A DNA stretch of 64,000 nucleotides from Aquimarina mycalae (GTDB lineage: Bacteria; Bacteroidota; Bacteroidia; Flavobacteriales; Flavobacteriaceae): the NCBI RefSeq assembly GCF_029906345.1, contig NZ_JARYGY010000001.1, positions 160,851 to 224,850 on the forward strand. The letters run 5' to 3'. The stretch's first letter is position 1, and each line of letters starts with the position of its first letter. The translations under genes were made by a program, and so were the position numbers. This document shows, piece after piece, positions 16,948 to 26,212 of this stretch. Under the pieces are notes generated by a model, which did not search any database, was not told the origin of the DNA, and worked only from the letters and a program-made list of their open reading frames with translations.

Positions 16948-19900
16948 CTACACTGATTCTTCTTCTGGAGTCATCAATTGCATTATTTCGTTTTTCTTTG
17001 ATTGTGAAAATAAGAAGTGATCTTTTTTAAATTTAGACACTTTCATTATTCTCATAAACCCTTGTTCCATCCCTCTAACTTCTGCTTTAAAGTTTTCAAA
17101 ATCCGCTTTATCCTTTCTTCTTCCCATAGCTACTGCATCGCTCCAATCTATTTTAGCATGTTTCGTTTTTAACCACATGATATATGTATCTCTGGTAATC
17201 CAGTTAAATGCAACCAATGCTCTCGCCTGATCTGCATCCATGGTTAACACATTCCAAAAATCAACAGGTCCTTCATCCAATTTTCTCACTGCAGCTACTG
17301 CTTCTTCTTTGGATGGTGGTGGAGGTGGTTTTACTTTTTCATCCTCTTTTGCTCCTTGTTCTACAATTTTTTGTTGTTCGCTATCACTACTTATGTCAGG
17401 ATATGTAAATGAGTCTTTATTGATTTCACCTGCTTTTAGTTCTCCATTTTCTGTAGAAAGCGGAAGTTTAAATCCTACTTTTAATGAATCTCCAAATTTC
17501 ACCTTCGCTATTTCGAGTTCTTCTTCCCATATATCAATTTCGGCTAACCACAGATCCAGGTATACTCTTATTTTTCCTTTTAATTCTGCTAAAAACTGAG
17601 CATCTGCTTCCAGAGATATTTCTCCTTTTTCTATTTCTAAACCGTTTGCATTCGACCATTTTGCACCTAATTCTGCTGTTGCAAGGGCATTAGCTTCTAA
17701 TCCTATACTTCCTATTAATGATCCCGTAACCTTAGCTATTAAGGCACTTAATGTTGCACTTAATGTTAAACTCAATTTAACACCTGCTTTACCAGACATG
17801 GCTACTATAATCTTACCTGCTATTTCTGTATTATCTTCGGGTTTGGTAAGGTTAAAATTGTCAAAACTAAGTTGAAGTTCTTCAAAATAAGGAGGCATAA
17901 AAGATGCATAAAGGTCTGCTCGTCCTTCGATCCCAAGAGTCAAAGAAACCCCTATTGGCAATGCAAATAAAATAATATCTGGAGGGCCAATCTTAAATAG
18001 ATTCTTATCAAATTTCTTTTCTTTTGGCTTCTTATCAGAACGATCAAGAGCAACACCGCCAGAGACTATAATATCTCCATTAGGCTGCAATACTACTTTT
18101 GCATTTGCTACAATTCCTTTGGTGAGTACAAACGAAACATCACCACTACCAAAAATGCTCCAGGATTCTGAGATTTCTCCTGTTGGTTTATTATCTTCTC
18201 CTATTACTTGATTTGTTACTCCTACAGTAACTTCTCCATCAGCATTACTTTTTTCTAACTTGACTTTAGTTTTTCCTTGTATTAGTAAAGCTCCATTATC
18301 ATAGGTAATATCAATTTCAGAATCAATTCCTGGAATATCTGGTTTGGCTTTACCAGAAATGAAGATATCGTAGGCTTGGTCTCCTTCATTTTTTGCTATT
18401 TTGGCATGTACACTTCCACTTTTTATTCCTGGAAGGTCAGCATTCAATTGAAAATCTCCCTCTACAGAGAAACCTTCATCTCCATGTACTACGGATAGTC
18501 TACTACTTTCTACTCCTGGAATGTCTAGATCAGCTTCTCCTTCTGCTTTTAATTTGTTTTCGCTATAGTTAGCAGTTAACTTCGCCTTTTTAATTCCAGG
18601 TACTTTTCCTTCAGGAATACCAATTTCTCCACTAATTGTCCATATATCATTTTTATATTCTACTTTAATTTCTGCAGGATCAAAGAGTTCTGAATCAAAA
18701 TTGAAAGCTCCTTCTAAATCAAATCCTCCTGAAGTTGAAGCTCCTCCAGCTATATATCCATCTCCTACTTTTTTTATTTCAAAATCTACTTGCCCTTTTA
18801 CATCTAATCCTTTAGTTCCAACCGATACTGTTAATGATGAGCCATTCACCTTGAATATTGAAGAAGGCATATTGAATTCTCCAGTATTAAAAGTTTTAGA
18901 AATACTAACCTCATTACCATTGATTAAAATGTCAATTTCTACATCTTTAATTACTGGCAATGAAGCTTTTATTTTACCCTTTGCATAAATTCCTTTTTTG
19001 GGTATAATACTGACTTCAGAAAAGGTAATCGGACTGAAATGATTTGCTATTAATTTATTTGCTTCTGCTCTTAAACTACTTTTAGGTACCACTCCACCAT
19101 ATTCTACAATTGGAGAGCTTTGTATCTTCATAGAAAGATCGGCTTGATTTACATATTCATTCTTTTTTTCAAAGGCTTTGCCGTGTACCGTACCGCCAAC
19201 ACCATGTGTATAATCTACAGAAGTTAGTTTAAAGTTATCACCGATTTTTGGTCCGCCTTTCATATCAGAAAGATCTGTTTTACTTGTCATTCCTGGTTCC
19301 CAAGGAATTCGTCTCGATACACCACCAAACTGACTAAAGAAAATAACAATCTCATTAGGAGAGCCTCTCAATTCTTGTAGCTTTTTACTAGAAATTGCCT
19401 CTAATCCTTTTACCGTTTTACCTGCGGTTGCATCTGATAGTGTAATGGTCTTTGTTTTAAAACCGGTTCCGTCTCTCCCTATCTTGTCAACATACACTTT
19501 ATAATCACTTCCTCTTACATCATCTTTACTATTAGGAACCGTAGTATCAAAATTCTCTGACTCTTTTGCCTTATTAATAATACTGGTTAGCTTTCGATCT
19601 TTATTGGCCTTTATAACTGCTCCAGAACTTATGTTTGATTGTGCATCTAACAACCACATATTGGATACAACGTCCATTTCTGGACCACCTAGTTGGAGTT
19701 CTATTTGATGATCTACATGGTATAGTTGGAACGTACCATTATGATCCCAAAATGGTCGTAATACCTTATTCTTGATTTCTGTTTTTGTTCCTATTATATT
19801 ATAAGGAGCTTTTCGAACCTTTAAGTAGTAACGTGGTTCTTTTTTTGAACCTACTTCTGCTGGTATTTGCTTATCGTATATGTTCTCCAGTTTTTTATCC

Positions 19901-21180
19901 AGTCCAGTATCGTTTGATTTTACGTGCTCATCCCATTTTTGTCGTTGATCTGAATTTCGTTCAGCCTTTGGAGGAAGTCTAAAAGGAGGTTCTGGATAGA
20001 ATTTCTTATTTCTTTTAAATCTTGGAATCTTTAAAGTATGTATATGCACTTCTTTTTTTCCATTTCTAAGATCTAAAGAACCATCTTTTGTCTTTATAAA
20101 ATTCCTTTCTTCTTCTGATTTTTCATCATCGGCTTTCTGAATCATTTTAGGCTGAACAGAAGCTCCTTGCTGTACGGTATGAGTTAATTCATGCGCTAAT
20201 AAATGTTTACCAGAAGTAGAAGTGGTATCATACTTCCCTTCATTAAAATAAATATCGTTGCCATGCGTAAATGCCTGTGCTCCTAAATCTTTATTCATTT
20301 GTACAGCGCTAGAATCTGTGTGCACTTTTACATTACTAAAATCAGTTCCAAAGCCAGATTCCATCTGGGATTGAGTTTCTTGTGGTAATGATGCGCCTCC
20401 ACTTTTACTATTCAATTGTGATTCTATCGAAGAAGTTTCTGAGTTTGAATTACCGTCAGGTTCTTCTACTTTTTGTACAAATCTTTTTTCTTGAATACTT
20501 TCCTCTTCTTCCTCTTCTTCTTTTTCCTGAACTTCTTCTTCTACATTTTGAATATCGGGCGCAATATTATTATTCTCTATAATTTCAGGAGCTTGAGGTT
20601 CGGGAATTGTTTCCTGTTGTTGTACTTCATCCTCTACCTTTGCTTGTATTTCTTCTTCAGGTTTTTGTTGGATTTCTTCTTGTTCTTCTTTTTCCTGGAT
20701 AGGTTCTTCTTCTGTTTGCTGCTGAATTAAAGAGGTGTTATTTTCTTCTAATACTTTTTCATGAACTTGAGTTTCCTCTGTTATTTCTTGATTTTGTGTT
20801 TCTTCTTCTGAAAGTTTCTGTACTTCTTCTTGCTCTTCTTTTTCCTGTATAGATGTTTCTTCAGTTTGCTTCTGAATTAATGGAGTAATACTATCCGCAA
20901 GTGGTTTCTCTTGAATTTGATTTTCTGTTTCCGTAGATGTTTGAATATCTTCTTCCTTCTGTTTTTGAATAGGAGGAGTACTATCAAAGGTAGTGTTGTT
21001 TTGTTCTTTTTCTTTTGCAACAATCTTATCTGCAACGCGATCGGCTTCTACTTCATATTTATCTCCAGGTTTACCTACAGTAAGTTTAGGCTGAATAAAA
21101 GCATTATCACTCTTTTTCTTTTGAAAAAGAGTTGAATTGCTGGATTTAGCTGTAGTATTTGCAGTTGCCGTTCTAAACAT
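16948..21180 (-). CDS. Giant DUF4157 eCIS cargo protein with HNH-like motif and beta-repeat region
   Basis: 1410 aa. Leader (LFQKKKSDNAFIQPKL, then GKPGDKYEVEADRVAD); a very long E/Q-rich region to ~265 with repeats of the type IQEKEEQEE; DUF4157 domain (~270-337) with HELTH near 330. An HNH-like segment lies near 485-520: YHVDHQIELQLGGPEMDVVS followed by NMWLLDAQSN. Residues ~700-1100 are beta-rich with recurring IPGI/VPGI/LPGI turns about every 50-75 residues. The C-terminal ~130 residues are charged. There is no Sec signal. The layout fits an eCIS-loaded effector with nuclease activity, but the active site is only inferred from the motif. Confidence 0.88.
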   Translation of the reverse strand: MFRTATANTTAKSSNSTLFQKKKSDNAFIQPKLTVGKPGDKYEVEADRVADKIVAKEKEQNNTTFDSTPPIQKQKEEDIQTSTETENQIQEKPLADSITPLIQKQTEETSIQEKEEQEEVQKLSEEETQNQEITEETQVHEKVLEENNTSLIQQQTEEEPIQEKEEQEEIQQKPEEEIQAKVEDEVQQQETIPEPQAPEIIENNNIAPDIQNVEEEVQEKEEEEEEESIQEKRFVQKVEEPDGNSNSETSSIESQLNSKSGGASLPQETQSQMESGFGTDFSNVKVHTDSSAVQMNKDLGAQAFTHGNDIYFNEGKYDTTSTSGKHLLAHELTHTVQQGASVQPKMIQKADDEKSEEERNFIKTKDGSLDLRNGKKEVHIHTLKIPRFKRNKKFYPEPPFRLPPKAERNSDQRQKWDEHVKSNDTGLDKKLENIYDKQIPAEVGSKKEPRYYLKVRKAPYNIIGTKTEIKNKVLRPFWDHNGTFQLYHVDHQIELQLGGPEMDVVSNMWLLDAQSNISSGAVIKANKDRKLTSIINKAKESENFDTTVPNSKDDVRGSDYKVYVDKIGRDGTGFKTKTITLSDATAGKTVKGLEAISSKKLQELRGSPNEIVIFFSQFGGVSRRIPWEPGMTSKTDLSDMKGGPKIGDNFKLTSVDYTHGVGGTVHGKAFEKKNEYVNQADLSMKIQSSPIVEYGGVVPKSSLRAEANKLIANHFSPITFSEVSIIPKKGIYAKGKIKASLPVIKDVEIDILINGNEVSISKTFNTGEFNMPSSIFKVNGSSLTVSVGTKGLDVKGQVDFEIKKVGDGYIAGGASTSGGFDLEGAFNFDSELFDPAEIKVEYKNDIWTISGEIGIPEGKVPGIKKAKLTANYSENKLKAEGEADLDIPGVESSRLSVVHGDEGFSVEGDFQLNADLPGIKSGSVHAKIAKNEGDQAYDIFISGKAKPDIPGIDSEIDITYDNGALLIQGKTKVKLEKSNADGEVTVGVTNQVIGEDNKPTGEISESWSIFGSGDVSFVLTKGIVANAKVVLQPNGDIIVSGGVALDRSDKKPKEKKFDKNLFKIGPPDIILFALPIGVSLTLGIEGRADLYASFMPPYFEELQLSFDNFNLTKPEDNTEIAGKIIVAMSGKAGVKLSLTLSATLSALIAKVTGSLIGSIGLEANALATAELGAKWSNANGLEIEKGEISLEADAQFLAELKGKIRVYLDLWLAEIDIWEEELEIAKVKFGDSLKVGFKLPLSTENGELKAGEINKDSFTYPDISSDSEQQKIVEQGAKEDEKVKPPPPPSKEEAVAAVRKLDEGPVDFWNVLTMDADQARALVAFNWITRDTYIMWLKTKHAKIDWSDAVAMGRRKDKADFENFKAEVRGMEQGFMRIMKVSKFKKDHFLFSQSKKNEIMQLMTPEEESV

Positions 21181-21210
21181 TGTTTTTTATAACATCAGGA
21201 TCTTTTATTA

Positions 21211-21879
21211 TTAATTATTAGTTCTTAGTTTTTCTAAAGTTTTTCTTTTAACTATTTGCTTGGCGCCTATTAATTCATCATCTACTTTGACATTTTTTAT
21301 TTTAGCTTTTAAAGTAGCGGTATCCATATCCAAGCTTTCCATATTCTGGATATGTGCTAATTGTTTTAATTGAATTGCTTGGTTTGTAGTTTTAGGTCTT
21401 TGCTGAGCCGTGTTGATATCATCAGTATCTGGAACTGCGGGAGATGTTTCACTATCCGATTCCGATCTTTCTTTTTCAGTTTTTATAGCTTTATCAGCAT
21501 ATTTTATTGCTTCCGTATTATTTCCTAATAATAATTTTGCTTTGCTAATCTGTAAAATGTCCTCTGGCGTTTGTGCTCTTTCTTCCAGTTTTTCTGTAAG
21601 TTGTTCCAGTTTTTGTTTTGCAACAGTGTCATTAGGATTCTGAATGTATTCTTCTTGATATTTAGAAAATGCAATTTTATCGCTAGAAATAGTAATTTCC
21701 TGAACACTCGGATATCCAATCATTAAAATTGGTATCGGAAAAAACAACAGTAATCTCTTTATTTCCTCCTTTTTAATGATATAGTATAGCAGCCCTGCAC
21801 TTAATATTAAGAATAAGAATATCCCTAAAAACAACAGTACAAGTTCATATAGGTGTAAATCGTTTAGTAAGTTTTGCAT
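21211..21879 (-). CDS. Membrane protein with two TM segments and a helical soluble tail
   Basis: 222 aa. Two N-terminal hydrophobic segments (YELVLLFLGIFLFLILSAGL and LLLFFPIPILMIGYPSV) are followed by a soluble region with TPR-like helices (KAKLLLGNNTEAIKYADKAI) and a C-terminal charged segment. It lies between two DUF4157 cargo genes on the same strand, 30 nt upstream of the 1410-aa gene. I do not recognise a family. Inner-membrane anchoring is clear. A role as chaperone, immunity or assembly factor for cargo is possible. Confidence 0.72.
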   Translation of the reverse strand: MQNLLNDLHLYELVLLFLGIFLFLILSAGLLYYIIKKEEIKRLLLFFPIPILMIGYPSVQEITISSDKIAFSKYQEEYIQNPNDTVAKQKLEQLTEKLEERAQTPEDILQISKAKLLLGNNTEAIKYADKAIKTEKERSESDSETSPAVPDTDDINTAQQRPKTTNQAIQLKQLAHIQNMESLDMDTATLKAKIKNVKVDDELIGAKQIVKRKTLEKLRTNN

Positions 21880-21949
21880 GATTTCTAATTTTATTTCATT
21901 TATATAAAACTTTCATTCTTCATTCATTTTTACTTATTCTCTTTCCGTT

Positions 21950-22456
21950 TTATTCGGTTATTTCTAATGAAATAATAGAAGTAATAGTTTCTATTTTATT
22001 TATTTCTTTTGATTGATCACTTTGTATACTCACCAGATTATATTCAACATCTAAGGAGATCATGATTTCATAAATTCCTTTCTTTTTAAATTCTAAAAAA
22101 CTATTTAAAAGATATTTAGTATTTATTTGCTCTTCGTATTTCAATTGATACTCTGGCACTAAACTTACACCTAGCTCTTTTTTGTCCAAATGTTTTATAT
22201 ACCCTTTGGTTTCTTTAATCTTGATATTTAGATTTTCAGGGTTTTCTTTTTGAAAAAATACATACACTGTTTTTTTGGATTTATTTTCTATTGTAAAATC
22301 CAACCAAATATTTTCTTCTAAGCTGTATTTGTTTTTTTCAACTTGAAAAGAACCGTCAAACATTGATTTTTGAGTTTTATCCATTCTTATGAGAATTAAT
22401 ATCATTAAAAGAGAAATGGTAATTATTAAAACATTGTATTTCTTGTTCTTGAACAT
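21950..22456 (-). CDS. Membrane-anchored beta-domain protein next to DUF4157 cargo
   Basis: 168 aa. One N-terminal hydrophobic anchor (YNVLIITISLLMILILIRM) and an extracytoplasmic domain predicted mostly beta (NIWLDFTIENKSKKTVYVFF), of the immunoglobulin-like type. It starts 9 nt after the stop of the 492-aa DUF4157 gene and should be co-translated with it. A periplasm-facing single-span protein directly behind a cargo gene could be an immunity protein, but the family is unknown. Confidence 0.68.
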   Translation of the reverse strand: MFKNKKYNVLIITISLLMILILIRMDKTQKSMFDGSFQVEKNKYSLEENIWLDFTIENKSKKTVYVFFQKENPENLNIKIKETKGYIKHLDKKELGVSLVPEYQLKYEEQINTKYLLNSFLEFKKKGIYEIMISLDVEYNLVSIQSDQSKEINKIETITSIISLEITE

Positions 22457-22465
22457 GGGCTCTTT

Positions 22466-23944
22466 TTATGGTATTTTCACTCTTCTCGCAGCTTTAAAAC
22501 CACCACCTCCATATTTTACTATTCTATAGAACCATTTATTTGTTCCTTTTATTCGATATACTGTTCTTCTAATTGTATATCGCTGACCAGGAAAAGTATG
22601 CCATTTACTATCACAGTTTGGTCCAGTACATCTCCATTGATATACTTGAGATGCAGTCATTTTTCCATATTTTTTGGATAGGCTTGCTATTCCAGGAGGA
22701 TAACTATGAGTATCCATTGCTGCGCCACTAGTTCCAGGCACAGTAAGTATTGTAGGATTTGGTGGAGTCCAGGTAAAAGGAGGATTCGGTATTGTTCCAT
22801 ATTTAACTACTTCTCTTATCGTACAATTAGAAAGATCTGCCAAAGCACCTGTACTACTTTTCCAATTGATATCTATCCTAATTGCATTTGCCCCATGATT
22901 TCTGGCATTTCTGTGTTTCCATTTAATCGGACGCACGCAACTCGATTTTGTTTTACGCTGTATTGTTGAACTTCTTTTTCTATCAATCCTTTTTTGTTGA
23001 ACCATTCCTTTCTGCTGAATGGTATGTGTCAATTCATGCGCTAATAAATGCTTTCCTTCTTTAGAACTAGGGTTATATTTCCCTTCATTAAAATACACGT
23101 TATTACCATGAGTAAATGCTTGCGCACCTAATTCTTGACTCATCTGTACTGCATTACTATCAGTATGAATATTTACTTGACTAAAATCTGCTCCAAAACC
23201 AGATTCCATTTCATTTTTTGTATTGCCAGACAGTTTTCTTCCGCCAGTGCTATTATTAAGCTTGGATTCTATTGATCCTGAGTTGTTAGGGTTTTTCGAC
23301 TTGGTTTGAATACCTTCTTCTTCCATTTTCTGAACTTCTCCTTCATTATCACATTCCGCGCACTTTGCCTGAACAGGTTCTTCCTCTTCCATAGCTTGAA
23401 CTGGTTCTTCCTCTTCCATAGCTTGAACTGGCTCTTCTTCTTCCATAGCCTGAACTGGTTCCTCCTCTTCCATAGCCTGAACTGGTTCTTCCTCTTCCAT
23501 TGCCTGAACAGGTTCTTCTTCTTCCATAGCTTGAACTGGTTCTTCCTCTTCCATAGCTTGAACTGGTTCTTCTTCTTCCATTGCTTGAACAGGTTCTTCC
23601 TCTTCCATAGCCTGAACTGGTTCCTCCTCTTCCTTAGCTTGAACTGGTTCTTCTTCTTCCATCTTCTGAACTCCAGGTTCCTTTCTATCCTTGAACATAC
23701 TGGTTTGTACTAGTGGAGTAATAGAAGATGCCAATGGTTTTTGTTGCACTTCTTCTTCTGGAGCTCCTTTTTTTTGGATAGCACTCTCTGAGCTTGTTGA
23801 AGTTTTATTGACAACTTTATCTGCCATTTTATCTGCTTCAACTTCATATTTATCTCCTGGCTTACCTACTTTTAGTTTTGGTTGAATAAAGCTTCCAGTA
23901 TTTCCAGGTCCAATATGTGATTTTTTCTTTCTGTTTAGCCTCAT
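22466..23944 (-). CDS. DUF4157 eCIS cargo protein with 11 x EEEEPVQAM repeats
   Basis: 492 aa. A basic N-terminus leads to SFIQPKLKVGKPGDKYEVEA (18-37). Then comes a highly repetitive linker: 11 perfect-length 9-residue units EEEEPVQA(M/K) at ~96-194, a CAEC pair, and the DUF4157 domain (~238-305) with HELTH near 302. The C-terminal ~160 residues are basic, with Cys and aromatics (QVYQWRCTGPNCDSKWHTFP; NKWFYRIVKYGGGGFKAARR), and may be the active module; I do not recognise it. The start overlaps the stop of the preceding membrane-protein gene (ATGA). Likely a smaller cargo of the injection system. Confidence 0.88.
   Translation of the reverse strand: MRLNRKKKSHIGPGNTGSFIQPKLKVGKPGDKYEVEADKMADKVVNKTSTSSESAIQKKGAPEEEVQQKPLASSITPLVQTSMFKDRKEPGVQKMEEEEPVQAKEEEEPVQAMEEEEPVQAMEEEEPVQAMEEEEPVQAMEEEEPVQAMEEEEPVQAMEEEEPVQAMEEEEPVQAMEEEEPVQAMEEEEPVQAKCAECDNEGEVQKMEEEGIQTKSKNPNNSGSIESKLNNSTGGRKLSGNTKNEMESGFGADFSQVNIHTDSNAVQMSQELGAQAFTHGNNVYFNEGKYNPSSKEGKHLLAHELTHTIQQKGMVQQKRIDRKRSSTIQRKTKSSCVRPIKWKHRNARNHGANAIRIDINWKSSTGALADLSNCTIREVVKYGTIPNPPFTWTPPNPTILTVPGTSGAAMDTHSYPPGIASLSKKYGKMTASQVYQWRCTGPNCDSKWHTFPGQRYTIRRTVYRIKGTNKWFYRIVKYGGGGFKAARRVKIP
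23363..23659 (-). repeat. In-frame tandem repeat, 11 units of 27 bp
   Basis: Eleven consecutive 27-bp units encode EEEEPVQAM, with the first and last units ending in Lys instead of Met. Units differ only at a few mostly synonymous positions (for example cct/ctt and tcc/tct on the plus strand). The array lies inside the 492-aa DUF4157 cargo gene, in the linker before the DUF4157 domain. Near-identity of units implies recent expansion by slippage or recombination. Confidence 0.97.
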
Positions 23945-24429
23945 GATACTTCTTCTTTTATTTCTTTTCTTTTCGATTTAGTAATATCACTAATAAGACT
24001 CACTAGTTGATGCCAACCATCTGTTCCTCCTGCAATTATAGATGCTGTAAGTATGCAATCCAGACTCCTGAATGCTACATTTTGAAATAATACGGTCTCT
24101 GAAGGAGGATTCATAAATGTTTCCAAAATTCGAAAGCCCACAATAGCAATCAACAACCCTATCGTAAAAGAAGTTAAAGTCGTATTCTTGAAATTTTTCT
24201 TTGGAGCGTCTCCATTTGCATCCACACTTGGCACAACCTGATTGATTCTTTTAATTACGAAAAGCTCATTAAATCGTTCAACCAAGGCAAGTAAAATTGG
24301 AAACGAAATTAATAATGTACTTAGATCTATCTCCTTTATTGGTTTCAATTCCAAAATAGTCATATCAAATTGATAGAACAGAACTATGGTCAGTACAAAT
24401 AATGCTATTATATAAAGTGTTATTTTCAT
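23941..24429 (-). CDS. Small membrane protein of the eCIS locus
   Basis: About 162 aa from the ATG at 24429; an ATG at 24453 would add 8 residues and overlap the tape-measure gene. About four hydrophobic segments: ITLYIIALFVLTIVLFYQF, IDLSTLLISFPILLALVERF, TTLTSFTIGLLIAIVGFRIL and LDCILTASIIAGGTDGWHQL. It lies between the tape-measure gene and the first DUF4157 cargo gene. The size and four spans are compatible with a holin-like or membrane-docking role, but I see no diagnostic motif. Confidence 0.75.
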   Translation of the reverse strand: MKITLYIIALFVLTIVLFYQFDMTILELKPIKEIDLSTLLISFPILLALVERFNELFVIKRINQVVPSVDANGDAPKKNFKNTTLTSFTIGLLIAIVGFRILETFMNPPSETVLFQNVAFRSLDCILTASIIAGGTDGWHQLVSLISDITKSKRKEIKEEVS

Positions 24430-24439
24430 AAGTGTGATT

Positions 24440-26209
24440 TTACCATTCAACAAAAATTAGTTTATCTATCCATGGAAGCCTGATTATCGTAAGATTCCAA
24501 GGCAATTTTTCCAACAATATGTCCTGTGTTTTTCGTTCTACAACGATTCTATATCTTGATTCTTCATTTAGTATCAACTTGCCATCTCTCTTAATGAAAT
24601 TTTCTCTTAGACCATCCGCTGAAGTATTTTTAAGAGCTTGCCAGTTTTTTAATACAGCTTCGAGTACATGTTCTGCCTCAAGTTTAAGTTTTTGGGGTAA
24701 TCTTATATTTTTACGAATGGATTTATCAATCGGATAACCGCACAAGAATTTTTCAAAAACTAGTTTGTTTTCTACTTGTTTTTCTTTTTTTGTAGCCAAA
24801 TAATGTAATAAATGAACAGCTAATTCTGCTTTATCCTGCTTTATTTTACCTTTCTCATCAAGTAATTTTAATGTTTCGAAAAATCTATTGAGGTATGGAT
24901 GTAATAATAGTAAACCTGCATTCTGGATATACAATGATGTATTTGTATCAACTTCTTCTGCATTAGCTCCTTCAACAGTTTCTTCAATGAATTGTTTACC
25001 AATTTGTTCTCTAGCTAAGATTTTGTTTTCTTGTTCATTTGTTTTTGGTTTCTGAATATAATCCCTAGTTAATTGTTCGTTAGTTGGTTTTATCAAATCA
25101 TTTTTATCCTGTTTTGTAGACCCAACTATTCTATCTCCATTTCTAGATTGAAAAATTTCTAGTTTCTCAGAAATCAATTCTGAAGTAAAAGACAAAATTT
25201 CTTTCTCAATATTTTTAGTCTTACCACTATGGTTTTTATGAATTATTTGAACACTTGTTTTTACTATTTTTCTTAAAACTTTGGTTTCAATATGTTCTTT
25301 TAACTCTTCAGGTAGTTTATGAATCACCTTTTCTGCTAGTGTCTTAGTTTTTAAAATCTTATTTGACTTTAATTCTTCAGAAAGTATTCTTTTGAGGTTA
25401 TCAATTAAAGTATTTTGCCATGCTATTGGTTTCTGCTTTTTTTCTGATTTAACTATTTCTTGTATTTCTTTATCTAAAACTTCGGTGAAATTTTTAGGTT
25501 TCCACGTCTCTTTTTTAAGATTTGACACTAATACTGTGAGGCTGTCTTTTAATAATTTTAGATTTTTATCAGCAACAAATCTTGTTATAATTTCCCAATA
25601 TTGCTCTCGTCTCACATCTTTTTTAAGCACTTTCGGAAAACTCTTAATAGGCTTATCTTGAGTAAGCATTTTCGATAAGGCCTTATCTGAAAACTGATAT
25701 ATTAATCTTTTGCGAATAGCTTTATTTTGAACACGCTCTCTAAATTTTGATAAGAAATTCTTACTCGAAAGAACGGTTTCTATAAAAAGGTTATCCTCTA
25801 GGTTTTTGCCTAAATCCCACCAAGGATTTTGTCCTGTTTCCAGAAAATAAAAAAATGTTTGGATGTCACTCTTTTCTTTATTAATTATTGAAACTGATGG
25901 ATCTTCTATTGTATCTCTATAAGATGATTCCTTATTTAGTATTAATTGTTTCTGAAGCGATTTCACGATATCAAGTTGTAATTGTACTTGATCTTTTATG
26001 TTAGCAGCGTTAAGTTCTAATTCTAATTTATCACATCGTATTATCTGATCTTTTTCTGTGATTATGTTATCAAAATAAGCCTGTAGTGTCGGGAAAAGAT
26101 TTTGTTTTAAAAACACATCCAGGTTATCCTTGAGATCATACGCCGTTTTTGTATCTGACGTATGTACCTCAAAGAAAACCTTATTTATGATATGTTTTTG
26201 CTCAATCAT
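24440..26209 (-). CDS. eCIS tape measure protein (Afp14-like)
   Basis: 589 aa. The N-terminus (HIINKVFFEVHTSDTKTAYD and the later RCDKLELELNA) matches the family annotated as contractile injection system tape measure protein. The middle is charged and helical, and the C-terminus contains GLLLLHPYLNRFFETL and ends KLPWNLTIIRLPWIDKLIFV, both characteristic of that family. In eCIS particles this protein sets tube length. The gene follows the large PKD protein by 3 nt and precedes the membrane protein and cargo genes, the usual place. Confidence 0.9.
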   Translation of the reverse strand: MIEQKHIINKVFFEVHTSDTKTAYDLKDNLDVFLKQNLFPTLQAYFDNIITEKDQIIRCDKLELELNAANIKDQVQLQLDIVKSLQKQLILNKESSYRDTIEDPSVSIINKEKSDIQTFFYFLETGQNPWWDLGKNLEDNLFIETVLSSKNFLSKFRERVQNKAIRKRLIYQFSDKALSKMLTQDKPIKSFPKVLKKDVRREQYWEIITRFVADKNLKLLKDSLTVLVSNLKKETWKPKNFTEVLDKEIQEIVKSEKKQKPIAWQNTLIDNLKRILSEELKSNKILKTKTLAEKVIHKLPEELKEHIETKVLRKIVKTSVQIIHKNHSGKTKNIEKEILSFTSELISEKLEIFQSRNGDRIVGSTKQDKNDLIKPTNEQLTRDYIQKPKTNEQENKILAREQIGKQFIEETVEGANAEEVDTNTSLYIQNAGLLLLHPYLNRFFETLKLLDEKGKIKQDKAELAVHLLHYLATKKEKQVENKLVFEKFLCGYPIDKSIRKNIRLPQKLKLEAEHVLEAVLKNWQALKNTSADGLRENFIKRDGKLILNEESRYRIVVERKTQDILLEKLPWNLTIIRLPWIDKLIFVEW

Positions 26210-26212
26210 GAT

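Noticed and set aside
23363..23659. Regular short repeat array that might be taken for CRISPR
   Set aside because: Units are 27 bp with no spacers, lie in frame inside a coding sequence and encode EEEEPVQAM; no cas genes are nearby.
22466..23944. HELTH motif of the DUF4157 domains as proof of protease effectors
   Set aside because: The motif fits a zincin fold, but it is shared by all three DUF4157 proteins regardless of C-terminus and may serve processing or loading; calling it the toxic activity is not supported by the sequence.
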